Shown in pieces: positions 50,027-59,592 of a DNA stretch of 64,000 nt. Below the pieces are notes generated by a model, which was not told where the DNA came from, did not search any database, and worked only from the letters and a program-made list of their open reading frames with translations. Source of the stretch: Methanobacterium sp. (GTDB lineage Archaea; Methanobacteriota; Methanobacteria; Methanobacteriales; Methanobacteriaceae). Location: contig NZ_JACRGA010000023.1 of the NCBI RefSeq assembly GCF_016217785.1, positions 66,103 through 130,102 of the forward strand, written 5' to 3'. Position 1 is the first letter of the stretch, and the number at the start of each line of letters is the position of its first letter. The translations under genes were made by a program, and so were the position numbers.

Positions 50027-50905
50027 TTAGGGAGTGGTACTGTCCATATCATAATTGAACTTGCACACTGATTGTAGGATACCGGTGGTGGGTTCTTCTT
50101 TAACACTTCCCGGTAGATTGGTCCAGGAGTAGGTTAGCTGCATAATGCTCTGGCAGATGAGGCATAGAAAGACGTCTTTAGGTCGGGCTGGTGACCATGA
50201 ACATTTTTTAACAGTCATCGCCCCCAGGGTTGTTCTGGAACGTGTTAAAACCTTAAAGCCCAGGTTTTCGTATAGGTGTGAAATCCAGGAAAGGTATATC
50301 CTCATTTTATCCTCGTCAGAGAGACTATCATAGGTTTCCTGGCTGTTCTCTCTAACATACTGATGAAATAATGGTTTCATATTCTGCTCGAAAAGCCGCA
50401 TGAAGCGGGAGAGGAATACACTTCTCTCAGAGATGGGGATGTTGGTTACCAGTTCTGGCAGGGCACTGCGCATAAATATCTGAACATCCTTTAACCCCGC
50501 CTTTTTCTCATCTGCTAGTTCTTTTTGTCTAGTTTCATGGTTTTTCAATGATAATTGAACATTATTGCGCAATTCTGCTTCTTCAATTGGTTTGATTAGA
50601 TAAGCGTTGGCTTTAGTGTCAATCATCCGGTTAAATGTTTCCACATCATCCAGTGCAGTTAAATAGATCAGGGGAATGTCCATGAAACTTTTAATAATGG
50701 TGGCAGCATCTATACCATCCATGTCTCCCTTTAAGGTAATATCCATAAGGATTAAATCCGGTTTAATTGAGAATGCTTCATGTATTGCTTCATTCCCTGT
50801 TTTTGCAGTGGAAGGCACATGGTATCCCAGGGATTGTAAACATTCCTGGATCTCAATGGCACTGATTCCCTCATCTTCCACCACTAAAATTGTCTCCCCA
50901 GCCAT
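50027..50905 (-). CDS. Response regulator with methanogen-type output domain
   Basis: A 292-residue protein. Residues 1-120 are a receiver domain with V-V-E-D-E (acidic pocket), phospho-acceptor D55 in L-I-L-M-D-I-T, and Y-L-I-K-P-I (Lys). The C-terminal ~160 residues contain a helical segment and then a Cys-rich end (K-K-C-S-W, F-L-C-L-I-C-Q-S-I, V-C-K-F). I believe this is the MetOD1-like methanogen output domain rather than a DNA-binding domain. The frame opens at 50935; GTGAT places the start at ATG 50905. It lies upstream of the PAS/GAF kinase, a probable two-component pair. Confidence 0.85.
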   Translation of the reverse strand: MAGETILVVEDEGISAIEIQECLQSLGYHVPSTAKTGNEAIHEAFSIKPDLILMDITLKGDMDGIDAATIIKSFMDIPLIYLTALDDVETFNRMIDTKANAYLIKPIEEAELRNNVQLSLKNHETRQKELADEKKAGLKDVQIFMRSALPELVTNIPISERSVFLSRFMRLFEQNMKPLFHQYVRENSQETYDSLSDEDKMRIYLSWISHLYENLGFKVLTRSRTTLGAMTVKKCSWSPARPKDVFLCLICQSIMQLTYSWTNLPGSVKEEPTTGILQSVCKFNYDMDSTTP

Positions 50906-51107
50906 TTTATCACTATAAACCCTGATTTGACACATTCAAAACTTCGATATATGGAATATGGTATATTTTAACATATAAATCTATTAGGTACTATTATTTC
51001 CGGAGCTATTTTTTTATAAACCCGAGCTTTTTTTATATAACCCTTATTTGACTGTAGTGATTATTTATTATAGATTCTACCTTATAGGTGTCTGTTGGTG
51101 TGAACTG

Positions 51108-51552
51108 GTGAAATTTGGGCGTAAATTTGGAAAAAATATTTTTAAACTGGAGTTAATCTTATTATGTCAATTAGGAGGAGGTGATAACGGCTGGAAAAAG
51201 ACAGCAATAATAACCGTGTTTGTAGTTCTCCTTTGGATCCTACCCATTTATGCCATGGATTCTGGTAACACAACAACTAATCTGAGTGTTAACTCAACCG
51301 GGCATCACAACCAGACACTTAATGATTCTAGTGGGGACCAGGATCTGCATAACCAGATAATGGTCCTTAAAAGCGCACCTTCAGAGAAGTATAAAGATGA
51401 AGGATTTACATCTAAGAATACTGCAAATACTGGAAGAAATGCGCTTGCTACGCCAGAAAAACGAAACTGCGCGTTCGGTCAGATATTACCTGGAACTGGA
51501 AACCCAGTCCTCAGAACTGGAAAGTCTGATGCGCAGTATAATCAGAGGGTGA
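51108..51552 (+). pseudogene. Split gene: secreted N-terminus and frame-shifted coiled-coil C-terminus
   Basis: In one frame, after a perfect AGGAGGTGAT (51176-51185), a hydrophobic segment K-K-T-A-I-I-T-V-F-V-V-L-L-W precedes an Asn/Thr/Ser-rich stretch. Translation in that frame loses protein character after about 51370. A +1 frame takes over: from ATG 51397 it encodes 51 residues with a helical L-E-E-M-R-L-L-R-Q-K-N-E pattern, ending at a TGA that abuts a strong terminator. The two parts probably formed one gene with a one-base indel near the A-run at 51368-51371. The SD is not followed by ATG/GTG/TTG in frame; the only canonical in-frame starts are upstream (GTG 51108). It may be two genes, a pseudogene, or a sequencing error. 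Confidence 0.5.
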
Positions 51553-51587
51553 GGGATTAATAATCCCTCTTTTTAAACTTTTTTTAG
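51551..51587 (+). terminator. Strong intrinsic terminator
   Basis: GAGGGATTAATAATCCCTC (51551-51569) forms a 7-bp stem with a 5-base loop, followed by TTTTTAAACTTTTTTT. It overlaps the stop of the 51-residue frame, which supports that frame as the true 3' end. Confidence 0.8.
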
Positions 51588-51632
51588 AATATGAGACAGT
51601 TTAATATAAAAAGAAAATTGACAAGGGTTATC

Positions 51633-52478
51633 CTAGTCTTCCATCCCGTAATTTTCAAGATACCACTCAATAAGCTCCCCGGCAATGCTCATCTGTGATG
51701 GTACCCGGGGAAGTTCATCTGCACTGAACCACTGGGCATCTATTATTTCCTTCCCATCCACCTGTATCCTGCCACTTTCATAATCTGCAGTGAAGGCAAT
51801 CATCAGACTGTTGGGATAGGGCCAGGGTTGGCTTCCGAAATATTTTATATTATTCACCTTTAAACCTACTTCCTCCATGGTCTCCCTTTGGACTGCTTCG
51901 GTTAATGTCTCACCAGGTTCCACAAAACCAGCGATGAGTCCATACATATTCCCTGGTGTGCGGGTGTGCAGGGCCATGAGTAGTTTACCATCATTGATTA
52001 TGGCGGTGATAACAGCCGGTGATAGGCGGGTGAAACTAATAAAACCACATTCAGGGCAGATCTTAGCCATCTCATCATCCTTGGTCACAGTGGGACTACC
52101 ACATTTACCGCAAAACTGATGAGTCCTATCCCAGTTAGCGATCTGGGAAGCCCGGCCTGCTAGAAGATAGAGATCTTCGTCCATCACTTCATAAAGTGAA
52201 CGTAAATCCCTTAAAACCATTCCCTCCGGGGCATCTATTTCATTTTCAATCTCCCCCGAATAACAGGGATGACCATTGAATGTGCCCAGGTAATGGGACT
52301 TCCCTGGTGAAATATTAAGTTCTTCTAAATTCCTTAAAAATGGAATCTTAACCTGGTTATCAGAAAGTTCTACCAGCATTTTATGGGAATTAAAAAGAAA
52401 CCAGTAGGCATCTATCCTATTTTCTTTATTAGGTGTGAATTCTGGTATATACCGTTTGTAAATACTTTCCCGCTGCAT
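51633..52478 (-). CDS. nudC: NAD+ diphosphatase (NudC-like Nudix hydrolase)
   Basis: A 281-residue Nudix enzyme that hydrolyses NAD(H) and possibly NAD-capped RNA. The zinc ribbon is C-G-K-C ... C-P-E-C (about 122-142). The Nudix box is G-F-V-E-P-G-E-T-L...R-E-T-M-E-E-V-G-L (about 188-210). The NudC signature S-Q-P-W-P-Y-P-N-S-L-M follows it (about 219). Length and domain order are normal. Upstream is AT-rich. Confidence 0.93.
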   Translation of the reverse strand: MQRESIYKRYIPEFTPNKENRIDAYWFLFNSHKMLVELSDNQVKIPFLRNLEELNISPGKSHYLGTFNGHPCYSGEIENEIDAPEGMVLRDLRSLYEVMDEDLYLLAGRASQIANWDRTHQFCGKCGSPTVTKDDEMAKICPECGFISFTRLSPAVITAIINDGKLLMALHTRTPGNMYGLIAGFVEPGETLTEAVQRETMEEVGLKVNNIKYFGSQPWPYPNSLMIAFTADYESGRIQVDGKEIIDAQWFSADELPRVPSQMSIAGELIEWYLENYGMED

Positions 52479-52706
52479 AAATATGATATTATGGTTTGGA
52501 ATAAATAATTATTCCCTGTTCGTTTTTCCATTGTTCACTCTTACAACGCAAGTATAACATCAATAACTAGGGAATAAATAATTTATACAATACTAGGCAA
52601 ATGTCTTAAATCTCGTGTGAATTACGTAATAAAGAAGTAATGTAATAAAGAAGTAAGATTTTTAAAATAAGAAATTCAGGGAAAGTAAAAAAAATTAGGA
52701 GTTATA

Positions 52707-53756
52707 TCAGTTGACCCGCTCATAAAGAGTGTTACGTTCAGCAGGGATACGACCAATACCTTTAATGGTGGTGTGCATCTGGTCCCGGGAAAGGTATTCC
52801 CCGTGGGATGAACCAGCAGCAATGGAAATCAGATCCTCCATCATGGTCCCACCTAGATCATTGGCACCACAACAGAGGGCCATCTGAGCCATCCGGGTAC
52901 CAATTTTAATCCAAGATGCCTGAATATTTGGTATGTCCCTTCCCAGGATTATACGGGCCAGTGCATGTAATTTCAGGTCATCAAGGCCACTGGCACCACT
53001 AGATTGTTCTCCCATTAGGTTGTTCTCCCCCAGGAATGTCATGGGCACCAGTTCAGTGAACCCCCCGGTTTCCCGCTGGATATCCCTGAGTATAAGTAGA
53101 TGGTCAACACGGTCCTCCCAGGTTTCTATACTGCCGTACATAATGGTGGATGTGCTGGGAATTCCAATTTGATGAGCTTCAGTTATGATATCCACCCATT
53201 CCTGTGTTGAAACTTTGTTAGGGCATAGCTTTGCCCGCACACTGTCCACCAGTATCTCTGCTGAAGCACCAGTTAAAGTATCAAGACCTGCATCTTTAAA
53301 TGATGTTAATGCTTCTTCAATGGTTACATTGGATGCTTTAGCAGCATGGTATACTTCCACTGGAGATAAACTATGAAGCTGGATGTCATAGTTATCTTTA
53401 ATTGCTCTAAAAAGGTCACTGTAAAACTCTACTGTCATGTGGGGCATCACACCCCCGAAGAGGCATATTTCGCTGGCATTAACCTCCACTGCTTCTTTAA
53501 CGCTTTCTAAGATTTCATCGGTGGTCATCTCGTATCCAATGTTATCCCTGAATGAGCAGAATGTACATCCAATGATGCAGTGATCGGTGATGTCGATGTT
53601 CCGGTTGGCTACGAAGGTAACTTCTTCTCCCACTATTTTTTGCCGTAATTGGTCAGCAATATCAAATAATTGGAAATGATTGGAGTCTAATAGTTTTATC
53701 GCATCTTCTCGGGTGATCTCCCCATCAAGAGAACGCTGGTAAATATTTTCCATCAT
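52707..53756 (-). CDS. cofH: CofH, 5-amino-6-(D-ribitylamino)uracil--L-tyrosine 4-hydroxyphenyl transferase
   Basis: A 349-residue radical SAM enzyme, one half of F0 synthase in coenzyme F420 synthesis. It transfers the hydroxybenzyl group of tyrosine to 5-amino-6-ribitylaminouracil. The cluster motif is C60-x3-C64-x2-C67 (C-I-I-G-C-T-F-C), typical of CofH/MqnC-type proteins. Further family landmarks are L-F-G-G-V-M-P, S-T-S-T-I-M-Y-G and G-A-N-D-L-G-G-T. CofG is not adjacent. The second ATG, one codon in, is an equal start candidate. Confidence 0.95.
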   Translation of the reverse strand: MMENIYQRSLDGEITREDAIKLLDSNHFQLFDIADQLRQKIVGEEVTFVANRNIDITDHCIIGCTFCSFRDNIGYEMTTDEILESVKEAVEVNASEICLFGGVMPHMTVEFYSDLFRAIKDNYDIQLHSLSPVEVYHAAKASNVTIEEALTSFKDAGLDTLTGASAEILVDSVRAKLCPNKVSTQEWVDIITEAHQIGIPSTSTIMYGSIETWEDRVDHLLILRDIQRETGGFTELVPMTFLGENNLMGEQSSGASGLDDLKLHALARIILGRDIPNIQASWIKIGTRMAQMALCCGANDLGGTMMEDLISIAAGSSHGEYLSRDQMHTTIKGIGRIPAERNTLYERVN

Positions 53757-54505
53757 TGTCTTTTAACCTCTTAATTAAACATTATTGTCCTACTAATTAT
53801 CCTAGATGAATATTCCTATATCAATTTTTTTCATTTATGTAATGTTCATAGATAGTTTCTAAAAGTTTCGACATTTTTTTCACTCAATGATCTTATATTC
53901 TTTAGCCCGGAGATTAGCAATTGAAACTCTTAATAACCAAGGAGACATGTCAAACCCGCACCCTGTAGTACAACAATTGAATACAGGTCTTAAGGTGAAT
54001 ACAAATGAAAGGGGGGGGTGTATGTTTTCCCATCCAGCGAGCAAAGACGTCCCCATACCTTTCTCGGTAAACTCCATTATATCAATTATGGCATAATAGT
54101 TGTTTCAGTGTAGTCTATTTCAGTTGATAACTCCAAGACCTTAAATAATTTATGAATCCTGTGGTTAAGATTATTCATCATTTCATCTATAATTATAGAA
54201 ATTTTTAATTAATTATTCATACAAAAAGTTTTATTAAGTGAATATGCCCTCTATTGTAAAATTGACTGGAATTGATTTCTTGAGAGTTGAAAAGATGAAA
54301 AACACAGACTAGTTCAATGTAACGGCAAATATCATGTCATACTTCCATCAGGTGGTTTAAGGCTGTAGATATACAAGAAAGAGATGAAATCACTTTTTAG
54401 AAATAGATGATGATTTATATTTAAATTTTATTTCTTCAATTTAATTCTTTTTAACCTTCGTTTAATATTCATTTAAAAAAAAAATGGGGGAAAGGTATGG
54501 TGTGG
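53757..54505. other. Intergenic region with unexplained GC-richer block
   Basis: About 750 bases. Positions 53905-54065 are distinctly richer in G and C than their surroundings, including a run of eight G near 54010 and the CATCCAGCGAGCAAAGACG word. Frames across it (69 residues plus, 65 minus) have no ribosome binding site and unconvincing composition. I found no clear hairpin set. It could be a structured RNA or a mobile-element remnant. The rest, to the adhesin 5 stop, is AT-rich. Confidence 0.4.
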
Positions 54506-57500
54506 TTATTTTTTCCTGGTTCCTATAAATCCTCCGAGTACCATTAAGATGGCTAGGACTATTCCAGCTATTGGTGCTCCTGTAGTTTGCATTCCTACAG
54601 TGTTGGTGGTTGTGGTTGCTGCGTTTGCGTTGTTTGTTCCTGGAACATTGATGGTTACGTTTACAGGTAGGTTAATGTTCTGGTTGAATTCGTTTTGAGC
54701 AGTTATTGTTGCAACATTAGTTATGGTTGTACCGGCTACAGATGTTGTAGGGGTAACAAAGAGTTGCAATGTTGCACTTTCACCATTCAAGAGTGTTCCA
54801 ACATCCCATATTCCAGTTGCGCTGTTGTAGGTTCCCTGACTTGCGGTGTAACTGTTGAAGGTTAAACCAGCAGGTATTATATCAGTCACCTGAACACCAG
54901 TAGCGGTATTTGGACCGTTGTTAGTTGTGGTTATGGTGTAGCTGAACTGTTGACCTACATTAGGTGCAAGGTTGCTAGCGGTTTTGGTTAATACCACATT
55001 AGCTACAGGAGTTGCGGGTATAACTACGGTTGCAGTGACCAGTTGTCCTGTTGAATTTGCAGTGTTTATCACGGTTGTACCGTTTACAGATGCTGTAGGG
55101 GTAACGAACAGTTGTAACACTGCACTGGCACCACTAGCGAGTGTTCCGACATTCCACATTCCGGTTGCGATGTTGTAGGTTCCTTGGCTTGCGGTGTAAC
55201 TGTTGAAGGTTAAACCAGCAGGTATGATATCGGTCACCTGGACACCAGTAGCGGTATTTGGACCGTTATTAGTGGCAGTTATAGTGTAACTGAACTGCTC
55301 ACCTACGACAGGCAAGATGTTGCTGGCGGTTTTGGTCAATGTCACATTGGATATGGGGGCTGCAGGTATAACTACGGTTGCAGTGACTAATTGTCCGGTT
55401 GTATTTGCAGTGTTTATCACTGTTGTACCGGCTACAGATGATGTAGGGGTAACAAAGAGTTGTAACACAGCACTAGCTCCGTTTATGAGTGTTCCGACGT
55501 CCCATATTCCGGTTGCGATGTTGTAGGTTCCTTGGCTTGCGGTGTAACTGTTGAAGGTTAAACCAGCAGGTATTATATCAGTCACTTGAACACCAGTTGC
55601 AGTACCAGGACCGTTATTGTTTGCGATTATGGTGTAGCTGAACTGTTGACCTACATTAGGTGCAAGATTGCTGGCTGTTTTGGTTAACGTCACATCAGAT
55701 ACCGGAGCTGCAGGCACAACAACAGTTGCATTAGCAGTTTGGTTGGTGTTTATTAGCGTTACATTTTTAGTTACGGTTGTACCGGCTACAGAAGCTGTAG
55801 GGGTAACAAACAGTTGTAACACTGCACTAGCACCACTAACCAGGGGTCCGACATTCCATATTTCAGTAGCATAGTAATAGGTTCCTTGGCTTGCGGTGTA
55901 ACTGTTGAAGGTTAAACCAGCTGGTATACCATCGGTCACCTGAACATCAGTAGCGGTATCTGGACCGTTGTTGGTCACAGTTATGGTGTAGCTGAACTGT
56001 TGACCCACATTAGGCGCACTGTTACTGGCAGTGATGGTTAGATCCATGGTATATGCCAAGAAAGGATCTACAGTCACAATACCGCCTGAATTAAACACAT
56101 CTTCGACAGTTGGGCCTGAAACGGAACCCCACCAATTACGCGCTGCATCTACAGTTGCACCATTGGCTAGGGAGCTTCTCGTGAATACGTTGTCAGTTTC
56201 GGTTAATAATGCAAGGTTGTAGATTTCATCCCCTTCATTAACTGCATTGTTGCTCACAAGTGCGTTGTCGGTTATTGTCGCTACCGCAAGATTATCTAAT
56301 GTGCTATCTGTTAATGTGTTGTCGGTTACGGTTAATATTGCATTGTTAAAGAGAGCTCCACCATCATTCAGTGCGGTGTTGCCTGCAATTGTGTTGAAGG
56401 TTGCTGTCACTGTTGCAACATTGTGTATAATATAGTCAGTGTATGCGATATTTGCAATTGCAGTTCCGGCTGAGGTAAATGTAGCATCATTACTGATAGC
56501 TCCACCATCCTGAGATGCAGTGTTACCAATAATTGCACTGTTGGTTGCTGTCACTGTTCCTCCATTAGTTGTTGTTGCAGGGCCAGTAAAGGTGCTGCTG
56601 TTGGTTATGTCTATTGTTGCATCGTTACTGATGCCTCCACCATTACCTGTTGCAGTGTTACCAATAATTCCACTGTCAAGTACGGTCACTGTTCCACCAT
56701 TTCGGGTTATAATGGTACGTGTGAGGGTGCTACTGTTGGTTACATTAAATGTGGCATCGTTACTGATAGCTCCACCATTTTCTGCGGCGTTACCTGTGAA
56801 TACTCCGTTGGTTACTGTCACTGTTCCACCATTTTCTGTTATGGTACTGTCAGTGAGGGTGCTACTTTGATCTAAATTTATTGTTGCATCGTTGTTGATG
56901 GCTCCACCATTACCAGTTGCGGTATTGTCAGTAAATGTGCTGTTGGATACATTTAAAGTTCCACCATTCTTGGTTATGGTGACACTGGTGAATGTGCTGC
57001 TACCATCCATGTTTAATGTTCCACCGTTGTAGATAGCTCCACCATTTAATGCGGTGTTGCCAGTGAATGTGCTGCCTGTTACGTCTAATGATCCACCATT
57101 CTGTGTTATAGTAACACTTGTGAGTGTGCTGCTGGTTACGTCTATAGTTCCACCGTTGTAGATGGCCCCACCATTACCAGTTGCGGTGTTGTTTGTGAAT
57201 GTGCTATTCATTACAGTTAATGTTCCACCATTTTCTGCTACGGTGATACTATTGAGTGTTACGCTGGTGTAGGTTAATGTTCCACCGTTGTAGATAGCTC
57301 CACCATCCTGTGCGGCATTGTCAGCGAAGGTACAATTGTTTACTGTTAAAGTTCCATTATTGTAGATAGCACCACCCAAAGTTCCTTGCCCGTTAATTAA
57401 TATCAGATTTTGGAGGTTGACTACTACGCCGTTATTGATTATGAATATTGTTCCGAAGTTACCGCCATCTATAGTGGCATAGCCATTGTTAAAGACGTTG

Positions 57501-57976
57501 AAATTCAGATTTTTGTCAATAACAAGACCATATTCAGGGAAAATCGCACCATCCTCAAGCATTATGGTATCACCGCTTAAAGCATCGGTAATGGCCTCTA
57601 AAATTGTGGGGTAAATGTATCCTGCAGGATGAGATCCACGGGCCACGGGCACTCCGCCATTATAGATCTGCGGGTCTTTTAATGTTTGATTCGTTTCAGA
57701 GTTTAAAGAATTTGATGAGTTATTAGTGTTTGAGGTGTTGGTGTTGGATGAGGATTGGTCAGTTGTCTGTGAATCCCCTTCTCCAGTAGTAGCAACTGTT
57801 AAATTGTTTGATGGAACTATAGTATTGTTCGATGATTCTTGAGTAGCTGCGACATCGTTGATAGCGCATGAAAATACGAAGACCAAGGTTAAAAGCAGTA
57901 ATGGGACCATAACTTTAGCATTATATCTTGGAATGGATTTAAAGTTGTCTTTTTTGGTATTTGTTTGTTTTCTAAT
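54506..57976 (-). CDS. Surface adhesin-like protein 5 (beta-helix plus four DUF11 repeats), probable ATT start
   Basis: About 1156 residues, exported. A frame is open from TTG 58045, with an ATG at 57994. But GGAGGTGA (57982-57989) followed by AAAAG points to ATT at 57976, giving R-K-Q-T-N-T then a signal segment V-P-L-L-L-L-T-L-V-F-V-F-S-C. A Ser/Asn/Thr-rich linker (about 50-110) leads to a Pmp-like beta-helix with G-G-A-I-Y/S-N and G-N-T-A repeats (about 140-600). Four nearly identical ~115-residue DUF11 domains follow (about 650-1110; V-G-Q-Q-F-S-Y-T-I). The anchor is M-Q-T-T-G-A-P-I-A-G, helix, G-T-R-K-K. It lacks the 3' hairpin of the other adhesins. Confidence 0.87.
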   Translation of the reverse strand: MRKQTNTKKDNFKSIPRYNAKVMVPLLLLTLVFVFSCAINDVAATQESSNNTIVPSNNLTVATTGEGDSQTTDQSSSNTNTSNTNNSSNSLNSETNQTLKDPQIYNGGVPVARGSHPAGYIYPTILEAITDALSGDTIMLEDGAIFPEYGLVIDKNLNFNVFNNGYATIDGGNFGTIFIINNGVVVNLQNLILINGQGTLGGAIYNNGTLTVNNCTFADNAAQDGGAIYNGGTLTYTSVTLNSITVAENGGTLTVMNSTFTNNTATGNGGAIYNGGTIDVTSSTLTSVTITQNGGSLDVTGSTFTGNTALNGGAIYNGGTLNMDGSSTFTSVTITKNGGTLNVSNSTFTDNTATGNGGAINNDATINLDQSSTLTDSTITENGGTVTVTNGVFTGNAAENGGAISNDATFNVTNSSTLTRTIITRNGGTVTVLDSGIIGNTATGNGGGISNDATIDITNSSTFTGPATTTNGGTVTATNSAIIGNTASQDGGAISNDATFTSAGTAIANIAYTDYIIHNVATVTATFNTIAGNTALNDGGALFNNAILTVTDNTLTDSTLDNLAVATITDNALVSNNAVNEGDEIYNLALLTETDNVFTRSSLANGATVDAARNWWGSVSGPTVEDVFNSGGIVTVDPFLAYTMDLTITASNSAPNVGQQFSYTITVTNNGPDTATDVQVTDGIPAGLTFNSYTASQGTYYYATEIWNVGPLVSGASAVLQLFVTPTASVAGTTVTKNVTLINTNQTANATVVVPAAPVSDVTLTKTASNLAPNVGQQFSYTIIANNNGPGTATGVQVTDIIPAGLTFNSYTASQGTYNIATGIWDVGTLINGASAVLQLFVTPTSSVAGTTVINTANTTGQLVTATVVIPAAPISNVTLTKTASNILPVVGEQFSYTITATNNGPNTATGVQVTDIIPAGLTFNSYTASQGTYNIATGMWNVGTLASGASAVLQLFVTPTASVNGTTVINTANSTGQLVTATVVIPATPVANVVLTKTASNLAPNVGQQFSYTITTTNNGPNTATGVQVTDIIPAGLTFNSYTASQGTYNSATGIWDVGTLLNGESATLQLFVTPTTSVAGTTITNVATITAQNEFNQNINLPVNVTINVPGTNNANAATTTTNTVGMQTTGAPIAGIVLAILMVLGGFIGTRKK
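54690..56040 (-). repeat. Four tandem DUF11-coding repeats, period about 350 bp
   Basis: Copies begin near 54690, 55035, 55385 and 55735. They share long identical stretches, for example the segment coding I-I-P-A-G-L-T-F-N-S-Y-T-A-S-Q-G-T-Y in each. This similarity at DNA level indicates recent duplication or gene conversion. Confidence 0.75.
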
Positions 57977-58690
57977 CTTTTTCACCTCCTTCATGCTCAA
58001 TAGTTTATCGTCCTCTGGGTTAATCAAACCTCTGAGACGTTTCAATATATAAATATAAAAGATTATTAAATCTTAATTTATTTTTAGATTACTATAATGA
58101 GTTAGAATTAGTTTTTATCAGGTTAAAGTCCTTGGATGTTATCAAGTATCAAACCTCATAATAAGGTTGATGGACATTGAATTAAGTTACCAATAACATG
58201 ATTCCATACCAATTCTATATAATAATAATACCTTCCTAAGCAATATAACTTCCTATTAGTTATCCTTAGAAATTTGCATTCACAATTTATAAACTTTTTG
58301 ATTTTTTTTATTCAAAAAAGAAGATAATGACAAGTATAAACACAATCTAATAATTATATCTCCTTACGATAATTAAAAAAAATATTAATTCTATGATCGT
58401 ATAATTAACATATTTCCGGTTCTGAGTAGAGTTAGAACTACCCTTATATCTGACCCTATTTTTGAATGTTCCTTTAAGGGTGTTGAATTGATTGAAAGTA
58501 GGTATTCATTTAAGATATTTTTTAATTTATATCTATTTGCAATCTTCCTTTCTTTTTGAAAAATAAAAATATTTAATAATAACAATCAACAATTAAAAGG
58601 TTTTAATTATAATCATCAACATACTATTATATGGGGAAATAGGACCCTCAATTAGATAAAATTCAATTAATTCGTTGGAGAGTGAAAAAG
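57977..58690. other. Long divergent AT-rich intergenic region
   Basis: About 710 bases. The adhesin 5 promoter is likely near 58045-58070 (minus strand: TTTTATATTTATATA). A minus frame at 58391-58585 (64 residues) has no ribosome binding site. The plus-strand GGAG site for the PRC-barrel gene is at 58677-58680. No RNA gene or mobile element is seen. Confidence 0.45.
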
Positions 58691-58930
58691 ATGAAAATAT
58701 CAGATGAATTGATTGGTAAAGATGTTTTAGATGAATCTGGAGACCAAATAGGGTTAGTTAAAGATGTGGATTGGGATTTTGAAACCAACACAGTAAAATC
58801 AATTATTTTAAAAGAAGCTGGGATATCAGCAAAAATTGGCCTAGGAGACAATAAAATAGTGCCCTATGAACTGATTGAAGCTATTGGCGATAAAGTACTA
58901 ATTAAAGGCAGAGTTTTCAAGACCGAATAA
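58691..58930 (+). CDS. PRC-barrel domain protein
   Basis: A 79-residue single PRC-barrel domain: I-S-D-E-L-I-G-K-D-V-L-D-E-S-G-D-Q-I-G-L-V-K-D-V-D-W-D, then K-I-V-P-Y-E-L-I-E-A-I-G-D-K-V-L. Archaeal PRC-barrel proteins of this size are common; one role is in cell division (CdpB-type), others are unknown. GGAGAGTGA-AAAAG-ATG sets the start; the frame's GTG at 58682 is part of that SD. It heads a co-directional stress-type cluster. Confidence 0.88.
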   Translation: MKISDELIGKDVLDESGDQIGLVKDVDWDFETNTVKSIILKEAGISAKIGLGDNKIVPYELIEAIGDKVLIKGRVFKTE

Positions 58931-58995
58931 TATATTGTGGTATGAAAATTTAATTTATTATTAGTGTATTGAATAAAAAAATTTGAGGGGAAAAA

Positions 58996-59559
58996 ATGGT
59001 CGATAAAAAAGAACTGGGAAAGAAAGTGGATGACATTAAATCTGATGTGTCTGATAAGAAAGATGATGTTAGTGATAGTATTAGTGAAATGAAAGATGAT
59101 GCTATGGATAAGAAGGATGAGATGCAAGATGAAATGGGGAAAAGAAAGACGCAGGCGGATAAATTGTTGAAAGAATTAGTGAACACAATTAAAGTCAAGC
59201 AAGTAGAAGTTGGGAAAACTCTATCAGATTACACATCTCTCCAAAAACCACTAGCCGACATTATTGAAACCAATGATAGCTTAATAATAAAAATAGACCT
59301 TCCTGGTGTTACAAAGGAAGATATTGATATTGGAATTGCTGGTGAAACCATAGACATCATGGTAAAGTTCGAAGAGGAAAGTGAAGCTGACGACATCAAT
59401 TACATCCAAAAAGAGAGAAGTTACGGTGAAACCAAAAGAACAATTAAACTCCCGTCAGAAATAAAGGTTAAGAAAGCATCAGCTAACTTCAAAGACTCTG
59501 TTTTAACCATTAAACTACCTAAAATAGAAAAAAGACTACACAAAATTGATATTAACTAA
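58996..59559 (+). CDS. hsp20: Small heat-shock protein (Hsp20/alpha-crystallin) with coiled-coil N-terminus
   Basis: A 187-residue chaperone. Residues 1-65 are a highly charged Lys/Asp/Glu coiled coil (K-K-V-D-D-I-K-S-D-V-S-D-K-K-D-D). The alpha-crystallin domain follows (about 85-187): D-L-P-G-V-T-K-E-D-I-D-I, R-S-Y-G-E-T-K-R-T-I-K-L-P and the late A-N-F-K-D-S-V-L-T-I-K-L-P-K. The C-terminal I-x-I motif appears as K-I-D-I-N. The charged N-terminus replaces the usual hydrophobic one and is unusual. It holds unfolded proteins soluble. A GAGGGG site precedes ATG. Confidence 0.93.
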   Translation: MVDKKELGKKVDDIKSDVSDKKDDVSDSISEMKDDAMDKKDEMQDEMGKRKTQADKLLKELVNTIKVKQVEVGKTLSDYTSLQKPLADIIETNDSLIIKIDLPGVTKEDIDIGIAGETIDIMVKFEEESEADDINYIQKERSYGETKRTIKLPSEIKVKKASANFKDSVLTIKLPKIEKRLHKIDIN

Positions 59560-59592
59560 ATTTTTTTCTTTTTTAATGGGGGGATGGTGGTT

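Noticed and set aside
49877..50071. 64-codon plus frame reading I-C-R-Y-K-K-Y repeatedly
   Set aside because: It only translates the 24-bp tandem repeat; no ribosome binding site and AT-driven composition.
53880..54096. Overlapping 69- and 65-codon frames in the GC-richer block
   Set aside because: Neither has a credible start signal, and both overlap on opposite strands; kept only as an unexplained block.
58391..58585. 64-codon minus frame in the gap upstream of the PRC-barrel gene
   Set aside because: No ribosome binding site, no recognisable domain, AT-rich sequence on both sides.
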